DNA of 64,000 nucleotides. Source: Spiro-02 sp034114085. GTDB taxonomy: Bacteria; Spirochaetota; Spirochaetia; Sphaerochaetales; Sphaerochaetaceae. Positions 7,803 through 16,733 of this stretch are shown here, piece after piece (the first letter of the stretch is position 1; every line of letters starts with the position of its first letter). A model generated the notes under the pieces. The model was not told the DNA's origin. It saw nothing but the letters and a program-made list of their open reading frames with translations, and did no database searches. The stretch covers positions 67,995-131,994 of the forward strand of contig JAXEWB010000011.1 of the NCBI GenBank assembly GCA_034114085.1, written 5' to 3'. Both the position numbers and the translations under genes were made by a program.

Positions 7803-8582
7803 CTATGTGCAAAGTCCAAGGGATTCAATGATTCGCGCGATTCCGTCTTCATCAGCCGGAGGGCAGACGATATCCGCTAGGGCCTTCAGTTTCTCGTTTC
7901 CGTCTGCCATCGCAATACCACATCCTGCGCACAGAAGCATATCCACGTCATTATACCCATCCCCAAAAGCATAGGAATCAGCTTTGCCAAAACCATGCTT
8001 GTCCATCAAAAAATTCATTCCAAGGGATTTTCCTGCGTTTTTCGGAATCAGGCTCAGCAAATACTGGTGGGGACGATTCGTTACATAACCATTCAAGATA
8101 TCCTGGAACAGAGGTTCCTCGGATTCCTCAATGTACAGTTGTAGCAGATATATCTTTTCGATATCCCTGAAACCGGGAAGAATCGGCGGTATGTCGGATT
8201 CAAAATCGTCCCAGACCGCCTGGACATGGGGCGTGAGCCTGTTGAGAGCCTGTCCCACACAAGTGAAACCGCCATAGGCAACGCCGAGGGAGTCGGCCAG
8301 ACTGAAGACTCGCTTTGTATTCTCCAGACTGATATGTTGCTCGAACACGACCTGCTCATTTTCAATGACGACCTGTCCGTTGAGGAAGATATAGGCATCG
8401 AAGAAAATGGCGGTTTCCCGATCCACCATGGCACGGGATTCTAGTCCCCGACCTGTGGCGAGAACTAGAAAGTGTCCACGGGACCGGAGATCCTCAAGCG
8501 CCTTGCGGGCGCTTGAGGGGACTCTGCCGGTTCTGTGGCTATAGAGCGTATTGTCAAAATCGAGGAAGATGATTTTTCTCAT
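7803..8582 (-). CDS. HAD-superfamily (Cof-type, IIB) phosphatase
   Basis: A 259-residue haloacid-dehalogenase-fold phosphatase of the Cof/IIB type. Motif I is FLDFDNTLYS at the N-terminus, motif II the Thr in VLATGRG, the motif III Lys is near KNAGKSLG, and motif IV is GDGYNDVDML. The cap between about residues 85 and 185 is of the IIB class, seen in sugar-phosphate phosphatases. The ATG at 8582 overlaps the stop of the solute-binding protein gene by 4 bp, which makes this the last gene of the seven-gene transporter/phosphatase operon. Substrate is unknown; by context it should act on an imported phosphorylated compound or its breakdown product. Confidence 0.9.
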   Translation of the reverse strand: MRKIIFLDFDNTLYSHRTGRVPSSARKALEDLRSRGHFLVLATGRGLESRAMVDRETAIFFDAYIFLNGQVVIENEQVVFEQHISLENTKRVFSLADSLGVAYGGFTCVGQALNRLTPHVQAVWDDFESDIPPILPGFRDIEKIYLLQLYIEESEEPLFQDILNGYVTNRPHQYLLSLIPKNAGKSLGMNFLMDKHGFGKADSYAFGDGYNDVDMLLCAGCGIAMADGNEKLKALADIVCPPADEDGIARIIESLGLCT

Positions 8583-9949
8583 TTGAATTTTGACGCTGTC
8601 TCCGCGAGTGCGGTCGCAGGATCGGCCCCACCAATCATCACAGCTTTCCACATGGACCCCACTTCCGCGGCAAGCTTGTCCGAATTTTCAAAAGCGACAT
8701 CAAAGCTCATGATGTCCTGCATGTTCAGTGCGGCATTAACCGCGGAGGCGTAGTAGAATGCCTTCGTACCTTTCTCTGTCGCCAAGAATTTCTGATATTC
8801 GGAATTTCCAACCTGTGAACGGCTGATGGGCAGATTGCCCGTATTGACAAACCATTCCACATTGTTTTCCGCGGCGCTCAAGAATTTAATCAAAAGCCAT
8901 GCGGCGACACGTTGTTCCGTTGTGGAATTGGAGAATACGGCGTAGTTCTCTCCTTTACTAAATGTAACAGCCTTCTCCATATCCTTTTGGGGGATCGCAG
9001 CGACTCCGATTTCAAAATCGCGCTGCCCCTTCGCCACGGAGGGAACAGCATATTGAATACCGGCGGCGGGACCGATGAACATGTAGCACTCTTCCATAAC
9101 GAAGCCGCTGTTGCTATAGTTCCCTCCGGCACTCGGCATGAGCGCGGGAAGCGTGAACAGTCCCTTGTCCATGTTCTTCTTGAAGAATTCAAGCACATCA
9201 AGCGAGGCCTTGTTGTTGATGTCCACGGTGCCATCCTTGGCTACATAAGGACTCCCCCACTGGCTTGTCATCGTCTTGAAGGCGGCTTCACCATAAGAGG
9301 TATCATAGCTGAAACCAGGTTTTCCAGTCTCCGCCTTGATGATTTCGCAATAGGCGACGACCTCATCCCAGGTGGAGGGAGCTTTCCATCCATGTGCGTC
9401 GAAGAACGTCTTGTTATAGACAAGGATGTCAGTCGTCTTCTTGTTCGTAGGCCAAGCATACATGGTTCCTTCCGGACCGAAACTCTGCACCTCGGCGATA
9501 TAGTTCGCAAAGAAATCGGCCTTCTCCTGTTTTGTGTATCCAATCGTCGCATCCGTGAAATAGGGCATCAAATCCACTATTGCATCGCTGGCGATATACT
9601 CCGGGAACGTAGGAGCGTTGAGGTTCGATACTGTGGGAGTCGTCTTGGACACGATATTCTGGGTGAGTTTAGCAGTCAGGTCGTTGATGGCACCCTGATT
9701 GGAAAAATCGACCTTGATATTGGGATAGGCCGTCGTAAAGGCGTTTACCATCGCCTCAAGATATGGATAGTTCTGGGCTCCAGTACCGGTCCAGAACGAA
9801 ATCGCCACCGGCTCTTTATCAACCAGAACCTTTTGGATGGCGGTCTTCAGGTCAGTCGCGCCCTTCTGCTCGGTAGTACCGCCGCAGAAAGCATACGCGC
9901 ATACGCATGCAACCAGCATGATGCACATCGCCTTTTTCGTAAACGTCAT
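8579..9949 (-). CDS. CUT1 ABC transporter extracellular solute-binding protein (UgpB-like)
   Basis: A 456-residue family-1 solute-binding protein. Residues 1-22 form a signal peptide ending in YAFCGGTTE, which may serve as a loose spirochaete-type lipobox with Cys22. The mature protein shows the usual features (ISFWTGTG near the start, WPTNKKTTDILVYNK in the hinge region, WDEV). The hinge-region wording resembles glycerol-3-phosphate binding proteins more than maltose ones, but only loosely. The ATG at 9949 is chosen over one at 9970 because GGAGG lies 7 bp upstream. It follows the inner-membrane permease gene by 17 bp and overlaps the HAD phosphatase gene. Confidence 0.92.
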   Translation of the reverse strand: MTFTKKAMCIMLVACVCAYAFCGGTTEQKGATDLKTAIQKVLVDKEPVAISFWTGTGAQNYPYLEAMVNAFTTAYPNIKVDFSNQGAINDLTAKLTQNIVSKTTPTVSNLNAPTFPEYIASDAIVDLMPYFTDATIGYTKQEKADFFANYIAEVQSFGPEGTMYAWPTNKKTTDILVYNKTFFDAHGWKAPSTWDEVVAYCEIIKAETGKPGFSYDTSYGEAAFKTMTSQWGSPYVAKDGTVDINNKASLDVLEFFKKNMDKGLFTLPALMPSAGGNYSNSGFVMEECYMFIGPAAGIQYAVPSVAKGQRDFEIGVAAIPQKDMEKAVTFSKGENYAVFSNSTTEQRVAAWLLIKFLSAAENNVEWFVNTGNLPISRSQVGNSEYQKFLATEKGTKAFYYASAVNAALNMQDIMSFDVAFENSDKLAAEVGSMWKAVMIGGADPATALAETASKFK

Positions 9950-9966
9950 TTCCACTCCTCCATATT

Positions 9967-10800
9967 TCAACCCTTGATTCCACCCGTCTGCATCCCCGCA
10001 AATACATTTTTACGCAGGATGACGAACAAGATGATCAAAGGAATTGTAACCAATGTCGCCGCGGACATTTGCAATTCATACTTGATAGTCCCGGAATTAG
10101 TCGTGAACGCATTGCTCAGGCCATTGGAAATCATCCGCAGACCGTCCTTCGTCGTTATCAAGTTTGGCCAGGCGTAGGTGTTCCATATCCAGATTAGCGA
10201 CAACAACATGGTCGTCAGAATCGTCGGCCTAGTGATAGGCAACACGACTTTTCTGAGAAACCTGAAATGCGAGAGCCCATCGATCCTGGACGCAATGAAC
10301 AAATCCGTAGGAATCTGTTTCATAGTCTGCCGTAGCAAAAAGATATTGAAGGCATTGACGGCATAGGGGAGAATCAGCGCCTGATAGGTATTCAACCAGC
10401 CGAGTTTCGCGACGGTCATGAAGTTGGTGATAATCAGCATCTCCTGGGGAATCATCATCGACCCGAGGACGATGAAGAACAGGACGTTCTTTCCAGGGAA
10501 GTCCATCCAGGAGAAAGCATAGGCGGCAAGAACCGTTACCGTCGTGCTGAGTATGACAACGAAAAAAGCGACAACCAATGTATTCCAGAAATACGTCAGG
10601 AACGGAGCCATCTGCAAAGCCCTGATGAAATTCATGAATTGGGGGACTTTCGGGAACAGGACCGGAGGCTGGTACAGCGCTTCGCTTTCAGTCTTGAGGG
10701 CGGTAGAAACCATCCAGGCGAACGGAATAAGTACCAATATCAGGGCAATGAATAGAAACAGATACTTGCAGGTGGTTGAAGACGTTGATTTTCGTATCAT
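9967..10800 (-). CDS. CUT1 ABC transporter permease (MalG/UgpE family)
   Basis: A 277-residue permease with six membrane segments and the MalG-type EAA loop (IASRIDGLSHFRFLRKVVLP), which docks on the ATPase. The C-terminus, MQTGGIKG, is typical of the MalG/UgpE subunit. The ATG at 10800 overlaps the stop of the partner permease gene by 4 bp; a GTG slightly upstream is possible but less likely. It forms the transmembrane pore with the next upstream gene product, and its ATPase is two genes upstream. Confidence 0.93.
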   Translation of the reverse strand: MIRKSTSSTTCKYLFLFIALILVLIPFAWMVSTALKTESEALYQPPVLFPKVPQFMNFIRALQMAPFLTYFWNTLVVAFFVVILSTTVTVLAAYAFSWMDFPGKNVLFFIVLGSMMIPQEMLIITNFMTVAKLGWLNTYQALILPYAVNAFNIFLLRQTMKQIPTDLFIASRIDGLSHFRFLRKVVLPITRPTILTTMLLSLIWIWNTYAWPNLITTKDGLRMISNGLSNAFTTNSGTIKYELQMSAATLVTIPLIILFVILRKNVFAGMQTGGIKG

Positions 10801-11738
10801 TTGTAGTGTACCCACCTTTTTGAAACGCCGAACTGCGCAGCGGTCAAAACCATGATGATCACCATAAGCAGGACAGCCGCCGCACTGGCGACGCTGACGG
10901 CACCCGCGCTGAGATAACTGCCCAGGGAATCAATGATATATCCGACGATGGTAATCATCATCCTGGAGTTGTCCCCGGCGGGACCATAGGTCGTCGTAAA
11001 CAGAGCCACAACAGCGGAATACGCCTTAAACGCCGTGATTACCGATGTAATGAACACATAGAAGGTCGTCGGAGACAACAATGGCAATGTTATCTTGCGC
11101 AAAACCTTCCATGAACTCGTCCCGTCAAGCTGAGCGGCCTGGTAGTAGTCTTTGCGTATATTCTGCAAACCACCGAGAAAAAGCACTACCTTCAGGGACA
11201 ACCCAGACCATGTGGAATAGACGAACAGGACGAACAGGCAACGCATGTAGGACTGGTTGTACAGCTCCTTGCTCGCGGCTATCCCGACACCCGATATCCA
11301 TTGGACGGGGTCTATGCCGAACAACCCCAGGAAAAGATTCATCAATCCGAAATTGTTATTGAAGATCAGGGCGAACACCATACCGGCGGCAATGACGTTC
11401 GTCACCTGCGGCAGGTAGAACAAAGTCATCAACTGGCCTTTCAGTCTTTTGATTGAATTCAACAGCAGAGCGACGAGCAGGGCCGTCAGCATTGAGAACG
11501 GAACGCAAACGAAGGCTATGAAGCTGGTATTGAATACCGCCTTCAGAAAAGTTTTGTCCTTGAGGATATCAACATAGTTCTGGAAAGAAAACTTCACGAA
11601 TGAACCAGTCAGGAATCTGTATCCTTCCTTGAACGAAGTGATCAGTGTGTTGACGACAGGATAGAGTACGAAAACAGCCATCAGCGCAAAAGCTGGAAGT
11701 AGATACAAATATGCGTTATAGTCCCTTTTTTTCAACAT
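10797..11738 (-). CDS. CUT1 ABC transporter permease (MalF/UgpA family)
   Basis: A 313-residue permease of the MalF/UgpA class, with an N-terminal cytoplasmic stub (MLKKRDYNAY), about six membrane segments and the EAA loop YQAAQLDGTSSWKVLRKITLP. It pairs with the permease encoded downstream. The ATG at 11738 lies inside the end of the ATPase gene (7-bp overlap), so translation is coupled. The order ATPase, permease, permease, binding protein is a complete importer. Confidence 0.93.
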   Translation of the reverse strand: MLKKRDYNAYLYLLPAFALMAVFVLYPVVNTLITSFKEGYRFLTGSFVKFSFQNYVDILKDKTFLKAVFNTSFIAFVCVPFSMLTALLVALLLNSIKRLKGQLMTLFYLPQVTNVIAAGMVFALIFNNNFGLMNLFLGLFGIDPVQWISGVGIAASKELYNQSYMRCLFVLFVYSTWSGLSLKVVLFLGGLQNIRKDYYQAAQLDGTSSWKVLRKITLPLLSPTTFYVFITSVITAFKAYSAVVALFTTTYGPAGDNSRMMITIVGYIIDSLGSYLSAGAVSVASAAAVLLMVIIMVLTAAQFGVSKRWVHYK

Positions 11739-12862
11739 TGCGCCACCCGCGAACCCTTTGTATCAAAAATGATGATGGAATCCTCTTTGCACCTCAGCCC
11801 TACGAGATCTCCGGCTTTGACGTCCATGGTTGGATTCTTCACGAACTTGATCGCCTGTCCATCCAAAGTAGACGCTTCCACCGTTTCAATCCCTCCATGG
11901 CGCAAACCAGCGCTGAGCAGGACCTTGAGCACTCCAGTTTCATCCTGGAGCAAGTTTTCTGGCCGTATCCCCACCTGATAGCGGCCATCAGGGAGCGTTG
12001 AGGGACACAGCAGGCTTTCTCCGATATGTAGCCACCCGTCCGACACCTTTCCTTCAAGGATGTTGATAGGAAACGAGCCAAGGAATCTTGCCACGAAGAT
12101 ATTGTCGGGATGGTCGTAGACCTCCTGCGGTTCTCCGACCTGTTGCAGGACGCCCTCCTTCATGATTGCTATTTCATCACAGATGTTCATAGCCTCTTCC
12201 TGGTCATGGGTTACGAAGATGGTCGTAATTCCAGTCTTTTTTTGAATCTTGCGAATTTCATCGCGCGTCTGTATTCTCAAACGGGCATCGAGATTGGAAA
12301 GAGGTTCATCCAAAAGCAAGATGGAAGGTTCTTTCACAAGGGCGCGTGCGATAGCGACACGCTGCTGCTGCCCTCCTGAAAGCTCGCTCGGCTTACGGTC
12401 AAGGTATTCACCGATTTCAACTACCTTGGAAACCTGTTCCACCATAGAATCAATCATATCCTTAAATTTGACGCCACCATTTTTCGCTTTCTCCTTGAGC
12501 TTTCTCGTCAATATCTTGGAGTTGACCAGCGGAAACTCGATATTCTCCCGAACGGAGAGATGAGGATACAACGCGTAATTCTGGAAAACCATACCCACAC
12601 CCCGTTTTTCAGGTGGTGCCATGGTAACATCGAGATCATCAAACAACAGAACCCCGGATGTGAAATCATGAATTCCTGAAATCATAAACAGGCTTGTAGA
12701 TTTACCACAACCGGAAGGGCCTAGAAAGCCGAACAATGTACCTGATTTAATCGTGAGGTCCAGATTATTGACGGCGATTACCTTCTGGGGAGTCTTGCCG
12801 TTCTTGTTATTCTTACCATTACTGACAAACTCCTTTGTAGCATTGCGAAATGTCACCTGCAT
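11732..12862 (-). CDS. CUT1 ABC transporter ATP-binding protein (UgpC/MsmK family)
   Basis: A 376-residue ATPase. Walker A is GPSGCGKST, the Q-loop lies in VFQNYALYP, the signature is LSGGQQQR, Walker B is LLLDEP and the H-loop is VTHDQEEA. A C-terminal OB-type regulatory domain from about residue 245 is typical of the MalK/UgpC class. An insertion of about 30 residues (NSKILTRKLKEKAKN and following) sits between the Q-loop and the signature, longer than in MalK. The ATG at 12862 is preceded by AGGAGG at 5 bp and overlaps the end of the phosphoesterase fusion gene by 10 bp. Confidence 0.94.
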   Translation of the reverse strand: MQVTFRNATKEFVSNGKNNKNGKTPQKVIAVNNLDLTIKSGTLFGFLGPSGCGKSTSLFMISGIHDFTSGVLLFDDLDVTMAPPEKRGVGMVFQNYALYPHLSVRENIEFPLVNSKILTRKLKEKAKNGGVKFKDMIDSMVEQVSKVVEIGEYLDRKPSELSGGQQQRVAIARALVKEPSILLLDEPLSNLDARLRIQTRDEIRKIQKKTGITTIFVTHDQEEAMNICDEIAIMKEGVLQQVGEPQEVYDHPDNIFVARFLGSFPINILEGKVSDGWLHIGESLLCPSTLPDGRYQVGIRPENLLQDETGVLKVLLSAGLRHGGIETVEASTLDGQAIKFVKNPTMDVKAGDLVGLRCKEDSIIIFDTKGSRVAQC

Positions 12863-14799
12863 TCCGTCCTCCTTCTGACCCAAGACCTCAGCATTTCCTC
12901 CAGATTCATTCCGTCGGCATGTCTCAAGCGTTTCAAATATTCTTCAATCATTTGTTTGAGAGTTTTATCCAAGCGATGCACGCCCACACCAGCTTCATCC
13001 AGGGTGTAGCCCATAGCTCCCGAACAAAGGAACTCATCGGCGACAATGGTATAGGACGCATTATCATCAAAAGAACGGCCATCGGGGAAAGCCAGAGAAA
13101 TCACTCGTTGGCCAACGGGATGTGAGGGATCGATTTCCACGTCAATCCCCGCGACCGCTACAGGAGATGACCCCTCGGTAGCGAGCAGCCTCATGCCAAG
13201 TTCAATGTTGCGCCTCAGCATTGCCCCGGAGACCGTGAGTTCAAAAAGATTGTTTTCAAACATCAGCGTCTTCTCAAAATCATACCGGGATATCGTACCC
13301 GTGTGGAATCCAGAACCAAGCCGGCCGGAATACAAGAGAACCGCATCGCAGTCGGCATGCTCCAGCACAATATTCGCAGCCAGCGTACTGAAAGGCGAAC
13401 CCTCCAAAGGGATTGTGGCGGTGGACATATCCCTATTGGGTATATCAATATCCAACGAAAATAGAGTTTCCCGCATTCTGTTTTCAGTTTCCGCAATCGC
13501 ACCTTCCCAGAGCGCAAGCATTCTGGGATCCTGTTCACCGGTTTCAATCTGCACGAAAGACGGTTCTACAAGGATATTTCCGTCCAAGAACACGATATTC
13601 AGGACGGAGAACCCCCTTCCATTCCCCCCGCCCTCGGACACAGGAACGCCATTGACAAAACCACTGACGAACCGATGCCAATGGGCGGCGAACATCCCGT
13701 CAAGCCGGGGACAGGCATTACATACAGCCTCGACTTCATGACCGACGAGTTCCCCTTCATCGGTCGATTTCAATCCGAGGTGGGCCAGAGCGATCACTAC
13801 ATCCGGCTTCTCGTTCCTTATCTTCTCAAATGCACCGCCCACAGCCACCGCGGGATCCGTCAAGCCATAGGCATACATAGACCGGGGAGTCTCGGGAGAC
13901 GGCATGTCGTCGCATGTGGCGAGACCGATGAAACCGATTTTACGGCCACTCACCTCAACTAAGCCGTAGGGTCTTGCGAAAGATGGGAAACCTTCAATAT
14001 TAGCGCAGAGAAATTCATACCTCCCATCCCTCGCCCAAGCTTCTAGCGTTCGTGATCCGTAATCATAGTCATGGTTGCCTATCGCGGAAAACGGAACATC
14101 AAGAAGCTGCATCATTTCTGATACGGGACGGCCTTCCAGAAGGTCGCAAACCGGATCGCCGAAATAGTTGTCGCCGCCGAATACGACGAGACTGGCGGGA
14201 TTCTGCCGCTTGAACTCCTTCAATGCGGCGACCAAACGAGGAGCATTGTCCATCGTCGCATGAAAATCATTCACACAAGCCACCGTGACCGCCTCATGCA
14301 AGGACCAGGAAGCGATTTCCACGAATTCAGGGATAAAACTTTCTTCAACAATTCTATATAGAGAAAAGCGGGAGAAACATTCTTCAAGCCGTTCTATTGG
14401 AATATCATGGTTCTCCAAGGAAAGATCTTTCTTATAGGCGAGGGTCACATGTGGGATATAGGGCCGGTTCTCCACAGAACAAACACCTTTAAGCGCCTCG
14501 TCAATCTTTCTCTTCAATTTTCCGAGATTGTCACAGATATCGACTGGCTTCGCCCAAGCGACATGTTCAAACGCGCCGCAACCAGCGATATCGATAGAAA
14601 ACCGACCCGACGACACATGGTCAAGGCATTGTTTCACAATATTGGGATTCCCCTCCCCAATATATTTCAGGGTGATGTGCATGTCCTTGGCTTTGCATGC
14701 GACATAGTTGCCAAGGGAAATATCCGAAAGCTCTTTGGCGCAGGATTGCAACCGTTCGGCTACAGCATCTGAAATAGACAGTCCAACGAATAGCTTCAT
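12853..14799 (-). CDS. Fusion: 2H (LigT/ThpR) phosphoesterase plus UshA/CpdB-type 5'-nucleotidase
   Basis: A 648-residue protein made of two enzymes. Residues 1-170 are a 2H phosphoesterase of the LigT/ThpR (RNA 2',3'-cyclic phosphodiesterase) family, with both HxT motifs: HITLKY (His41, Thr43) and HVTLAY (His117, Thr119). From residue 171 a calcineurin-type metallophosphoesterase begins directly: NDFH (Asp178, His180), GGDNYF (208-213), GNHDYD (241-246), then AHLG and AAHWH, followed by a 5'-nucleotidase C-terminal domain to about 610. There is no signal peptide, unlike periplasmic UshA/CpdB. Together the halves could open a 2',3'-cyclic phosphate and then remove the phosphate; this is inference. 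The ATG overlaps the stop of the PHP phosphatase gene by 4 bp. Confidence 0.9.
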   Translation of the reverse strand: MKLFVGLSISDAVAERLQSCAKELSDISLGNYVACKAKDMHITLKYIGEGNPNIVKQCLDHVSSGRFSIDIAGCGAFEHVAWAKPVDICDNLGKLKRKIDEALKGVCSVENRPYIPHVTLAYKKDLSLENHDIPIERLEECFSRFSLYRIVEESFIPEFVEIASWSLHEAVTVACVNDFHATMDNAPRLVAALKEFKRQNPASLVVFGGDNYFGDPVCDLLEGRPVSEMMQLLDVPFSAIGNHDYDYGSRTLEAWARDGRYEFLCANIEGFPSFARPYGLVEVSGRKIGFIGLATCDDMPSPETPRSMYAYGLTDPAVAVGGAFEKIRNEKPDVVIALAHLGLKSTDEGELVGHEVEAVCNACPRLDGMFAAHWHRFVSGFVNGVPVSEGGGNGRGFSVLNIVFLDGNILVEPSFVQIETGEQDPRMLALWEGAIAETENRMRETLFSLDIDIPNRDMSTATIPLEGSPFSTLAANIVLEHADCDAVLLYSGRLGSGFHTGTISRYDFEKTLMFENNLFELTVSGAMLRRNIELGMRLLATEGSSPVAVAGIDVEIDPSHPVGQRVISLAFPDGRSFDDNASYTIVADEFLCSGAMGYTLDEAGVGVHRLDKTLKQMIEEYLKRLRHADGMNLEEMLRSWVRRRTECR

Positions 14800-15527
14800 A
14801 CCAGTTTCCCCCTCGCCTCCTTTCGTTTTTCAATGAAAGCACAGGTCGCCTCGTAGTCACAGTTGAGAATACGGCTCTGAGGAACACCCATGTCCTCAAG
14901 AAATTTCGTCGCCTGGTCCAAACCACCGACCGACCACATACTATGAGCGTCAGAATTGACCATGACCGGCACATCATAGTCAAGACAAAGCTCCAGCACC
15001 TTCCTACAGTTTTGTGCGCTACCAGGTCGTACCTCGAAGGAATTGTTGTTTATCTCAATCGCAATCCCATGCTCGGCGCAAGCCTCTACTACGGCACGAT
15101 GCTCAAACGGGAAAACTGGGTTTCCGCAATGGCCGAGGCAGTCCACCAAGCCACTTTCAACAACTTCAACCCACCCTTTGGTGTGGTCGGCCACGTTTGA
15201 TGGGATGATGCATTCAACATGATAGGACGCCACGATGAAGTCCATGTCGGCAAGAATAGTCTTGTCGAGGTCCAGGCCTCCGTCATAGTCCATGATGTTC
15301 GCCTCGACACCCTTGAAGAACCTCAGTCCCTCGACATAGTCGGGCAACGACTTCATGCACAGGAAATGATGCCGTAAAGCACCATCGAAAAGTCCAGGGC
15401 CATGGTCGGTAACGGCAAAAGCTCTGAAGCCTCTGCTTTTCGCCGCCAGAGCCATTTCTTGAATCGTACTATAGGCATGCTGGCTGACACAGGAATGCGT
15501 ATGAAAATCTCCAATGTATTCGTACAT
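14796..15527 (-). CDS. PHP-domain phosphatase (YcdX-like)
   Basis: A 243-residue PHP-fold metallophosphatase. The trinuclear metal ligands are visible: DFHTHS near the start, TDHGPG (about residue 41), GVEANI, SYHVE, GHCGNP and NSDAH. The wording matches the YcdX phosphatase branch rather than histidinol phosphatase or polymerase PHP domains. It is the first gene of the seven-gene operon and overlaps the fusion gene by 4 bp. A good promoter has its -10 only 7 bp before the ATG, and no ribosome binding site is present, so the mRNA may be leaderless. The substrate is unknown. Confidence 0.9.
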   Translation of the reverse strand: MYEYIGDFHTHSCVSQHAYSTIQEMALAAKSRGFRAFAVTDHGPGLFDGALRHHFLCMKSLPDYVEGLRFFKGVEANIMDYDGGLDLDKTILADMDFIVASYHVECIIPSNVADHTKGWVEVVESGLVDCLGHCGNPVFPFEHRAVVEACAEHGIAIEINNNSFEVRPGSAQNCRKVLELCLDYDVPVMVNSDAHSMWSVGGLDQATKFLEDMGVPQSRILNCDYEATCAFIEKRKEARGKLV

Positions 15528-15534
15528 GATTCAT

Positions 15535-15562
15535 ATCATAGCATTCAATAAATTTTTTGCAA
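15535..15562 (-). promoter_or_regulatory. Promoter of the PHP/transporter operon
   Basis: On the minus strand TTGCAA (15557-15562) and TATGAT (15535-15540) are separated by 16 bp. The -10 box ends 7 bp before the ATG of the PHP gene, so transcription would begin at or next to the start codon. Confidence 0.5.
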
Positions 15563-15591
15563 CAAATAAGTGTAAGTTTTTTATTAATTTT

Positions 15592-15607
15592 AGTAAAAAT
15601 TTTTACT
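15592..15607. promoter_or_regulatory. 16-bp perfect palindrome, candidate operator
   Basis: AGTAAAAATTTTTACT is a perfect dyad lying between the divergent promoters and touching the -35 of the lacI-type gene. It is a plausible site for the adjacent LacI-family regulator, although it lacks the usual central CG. Confidence 0.4.
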
Positions 15608-15636
15608 TGCCAAAAATGTTCCCATTGCCATATAAT
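15607..15636 (+). promoter_or_regulatory. Promoter of the lacI-type regulator gene
   Basis: TTGCCA at 15607-15612 and a perfect TATAAT at 15631-15636 are separated by 18 bp. A ribosome binding site AGAGGAG follows at 15643-15649. Confidence 0.65.
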
Positions 15637-15657
15637 GTTTACAGAGGAGTCTAATTC

Positions 15658-16686
15658 ATGACCACATTGAAAGACATAGCGCAGGATGCGGGCGTTTCAA
15701 TCTCTACCGTCTCGCGTTGCCTAAGACGGGATCCAAAGCTTTCCCTGACCCGGGAGACAACGCAAAGAATAGTAGAGACCGCAAGAAGGCTCGGCTACAA
15801 AAGCATAGATGGGTATGCCCGCAAACTGAATCTCATCGTCATCCACAAGGATTCCCATTTCGCCCAGAGCATCGACAACGGATATTACTTCGATGTCAGA
15901 GCTGGCATAGAGGAAGAAACAATCAACAATGGGGATTCTTGCCGTTTTCTTTCAATTACGCAACTCGACATGGAAAAACTTGCGTTCGACTCAGTTCTCG
16001 TCGTGGGAAACTATACTGCGGCCCAGACACGGAAGATCATGGACTTTGCAGGGAACGCTCCTATCGTATTCATCGGGAAACTCAACTTCATGCCGGAGGG
16101 TATCGACACCATCTCATATGATGTCCATGCATGCGTTGAACTGGCGATGACCCGCTTGCTGGAAGCAGCTGTGCGCGATGTCTTGTTCATAGACGTTGTG
16201 GATCATTGTGAGATACCGCGGTTCTACCACAAAATCTTCAGCGTGAGGGACTACATCGACCTCCATCCCTCCATGCGCCTTTCCATGTTCATTGAAACTG
16301 AGGACTCTAGTTCCGAATATGGCTATCGAACAATGACAAAGTATCTTGATGATGGAGGAACCGTACCGGAAGGGGTGTTCGCGGCGAATGATTCCCTCGC
16401 CATCGGCATAGCAAAAGCCCTGACTGAACACGGCTATGCCATAGGAAAGGATACAAGCATGGTATCGATAGGAGGTGAAGGCTACGGCGTTTGGACGACA
16501 CCAGCCTTGACGAGCGTGACATTCCATGCCCGACAGATGGGGATTGAGGCTGTAAGATTAGCGCGGTACAGACTGGACAACCCTTTCGCCACAGCTAGGT
16601 TCATCGTCTTCCAGCCTGAACTGATAGAGCGTGACAGCGTCGGCATGGCATCGGCGGATAGTATAAAGAGAGACAATACTCAGTAG
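15658..16686 (+). CDS. LacI-family transcriptional regulator
   Basis: A 342-residue LacI/GalR regulator. The N-terminal helix-turn-helix and hinge are clear (TTLKDIAQDAGVSISTVSR), followed by a periplasmic-binding-protein-like effector domain ending in the FAANDSLAIGIAKAL and VSIGGEG region. The start has AGAGGAG 8 bp upstream. It is divergent from the PHP/transporter operon with 130 bp between, including a 16-bp palindrome, and so most likely controls that operon in response to its substrate. Pairing of regulator and operon is by position only. Confidence 0.93.
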   Translation: MTTLKDIAQDAGVSISTVSRCLRRDPKLSLTRETTQRIVETARRLGYKSIDGYARKLNLIVIHKDSHFAQSIDNGYYFDVRAGIEEETINNGDSCRFLSITQLDMEKLAFDSVLVVGNYTAAQTRKIMDFAGNAPIVFIGKLNFMPEGIDTISYDVHACVELAMTRLLEAAVRDVLFIDVVDHCEIPRFYHKIFSVRDYIDLHPSMRLSMFIETEDSSSEYGYRTMTKYLDDGGTVPEGVFAANDSLAIGIAKALTEHGYAIGKDTSMVSIGGEGYGVWTTPALTSVTFHARQMGIEAVRLARYRLDNPFATARFIVFQPELIERDSVGMASADSIKRDNTQ

Positions 16687-16733
16687 CCTCCGCATTCATT
16701 CATGCTGTCCAATCCATGACCAATGACACCCAT

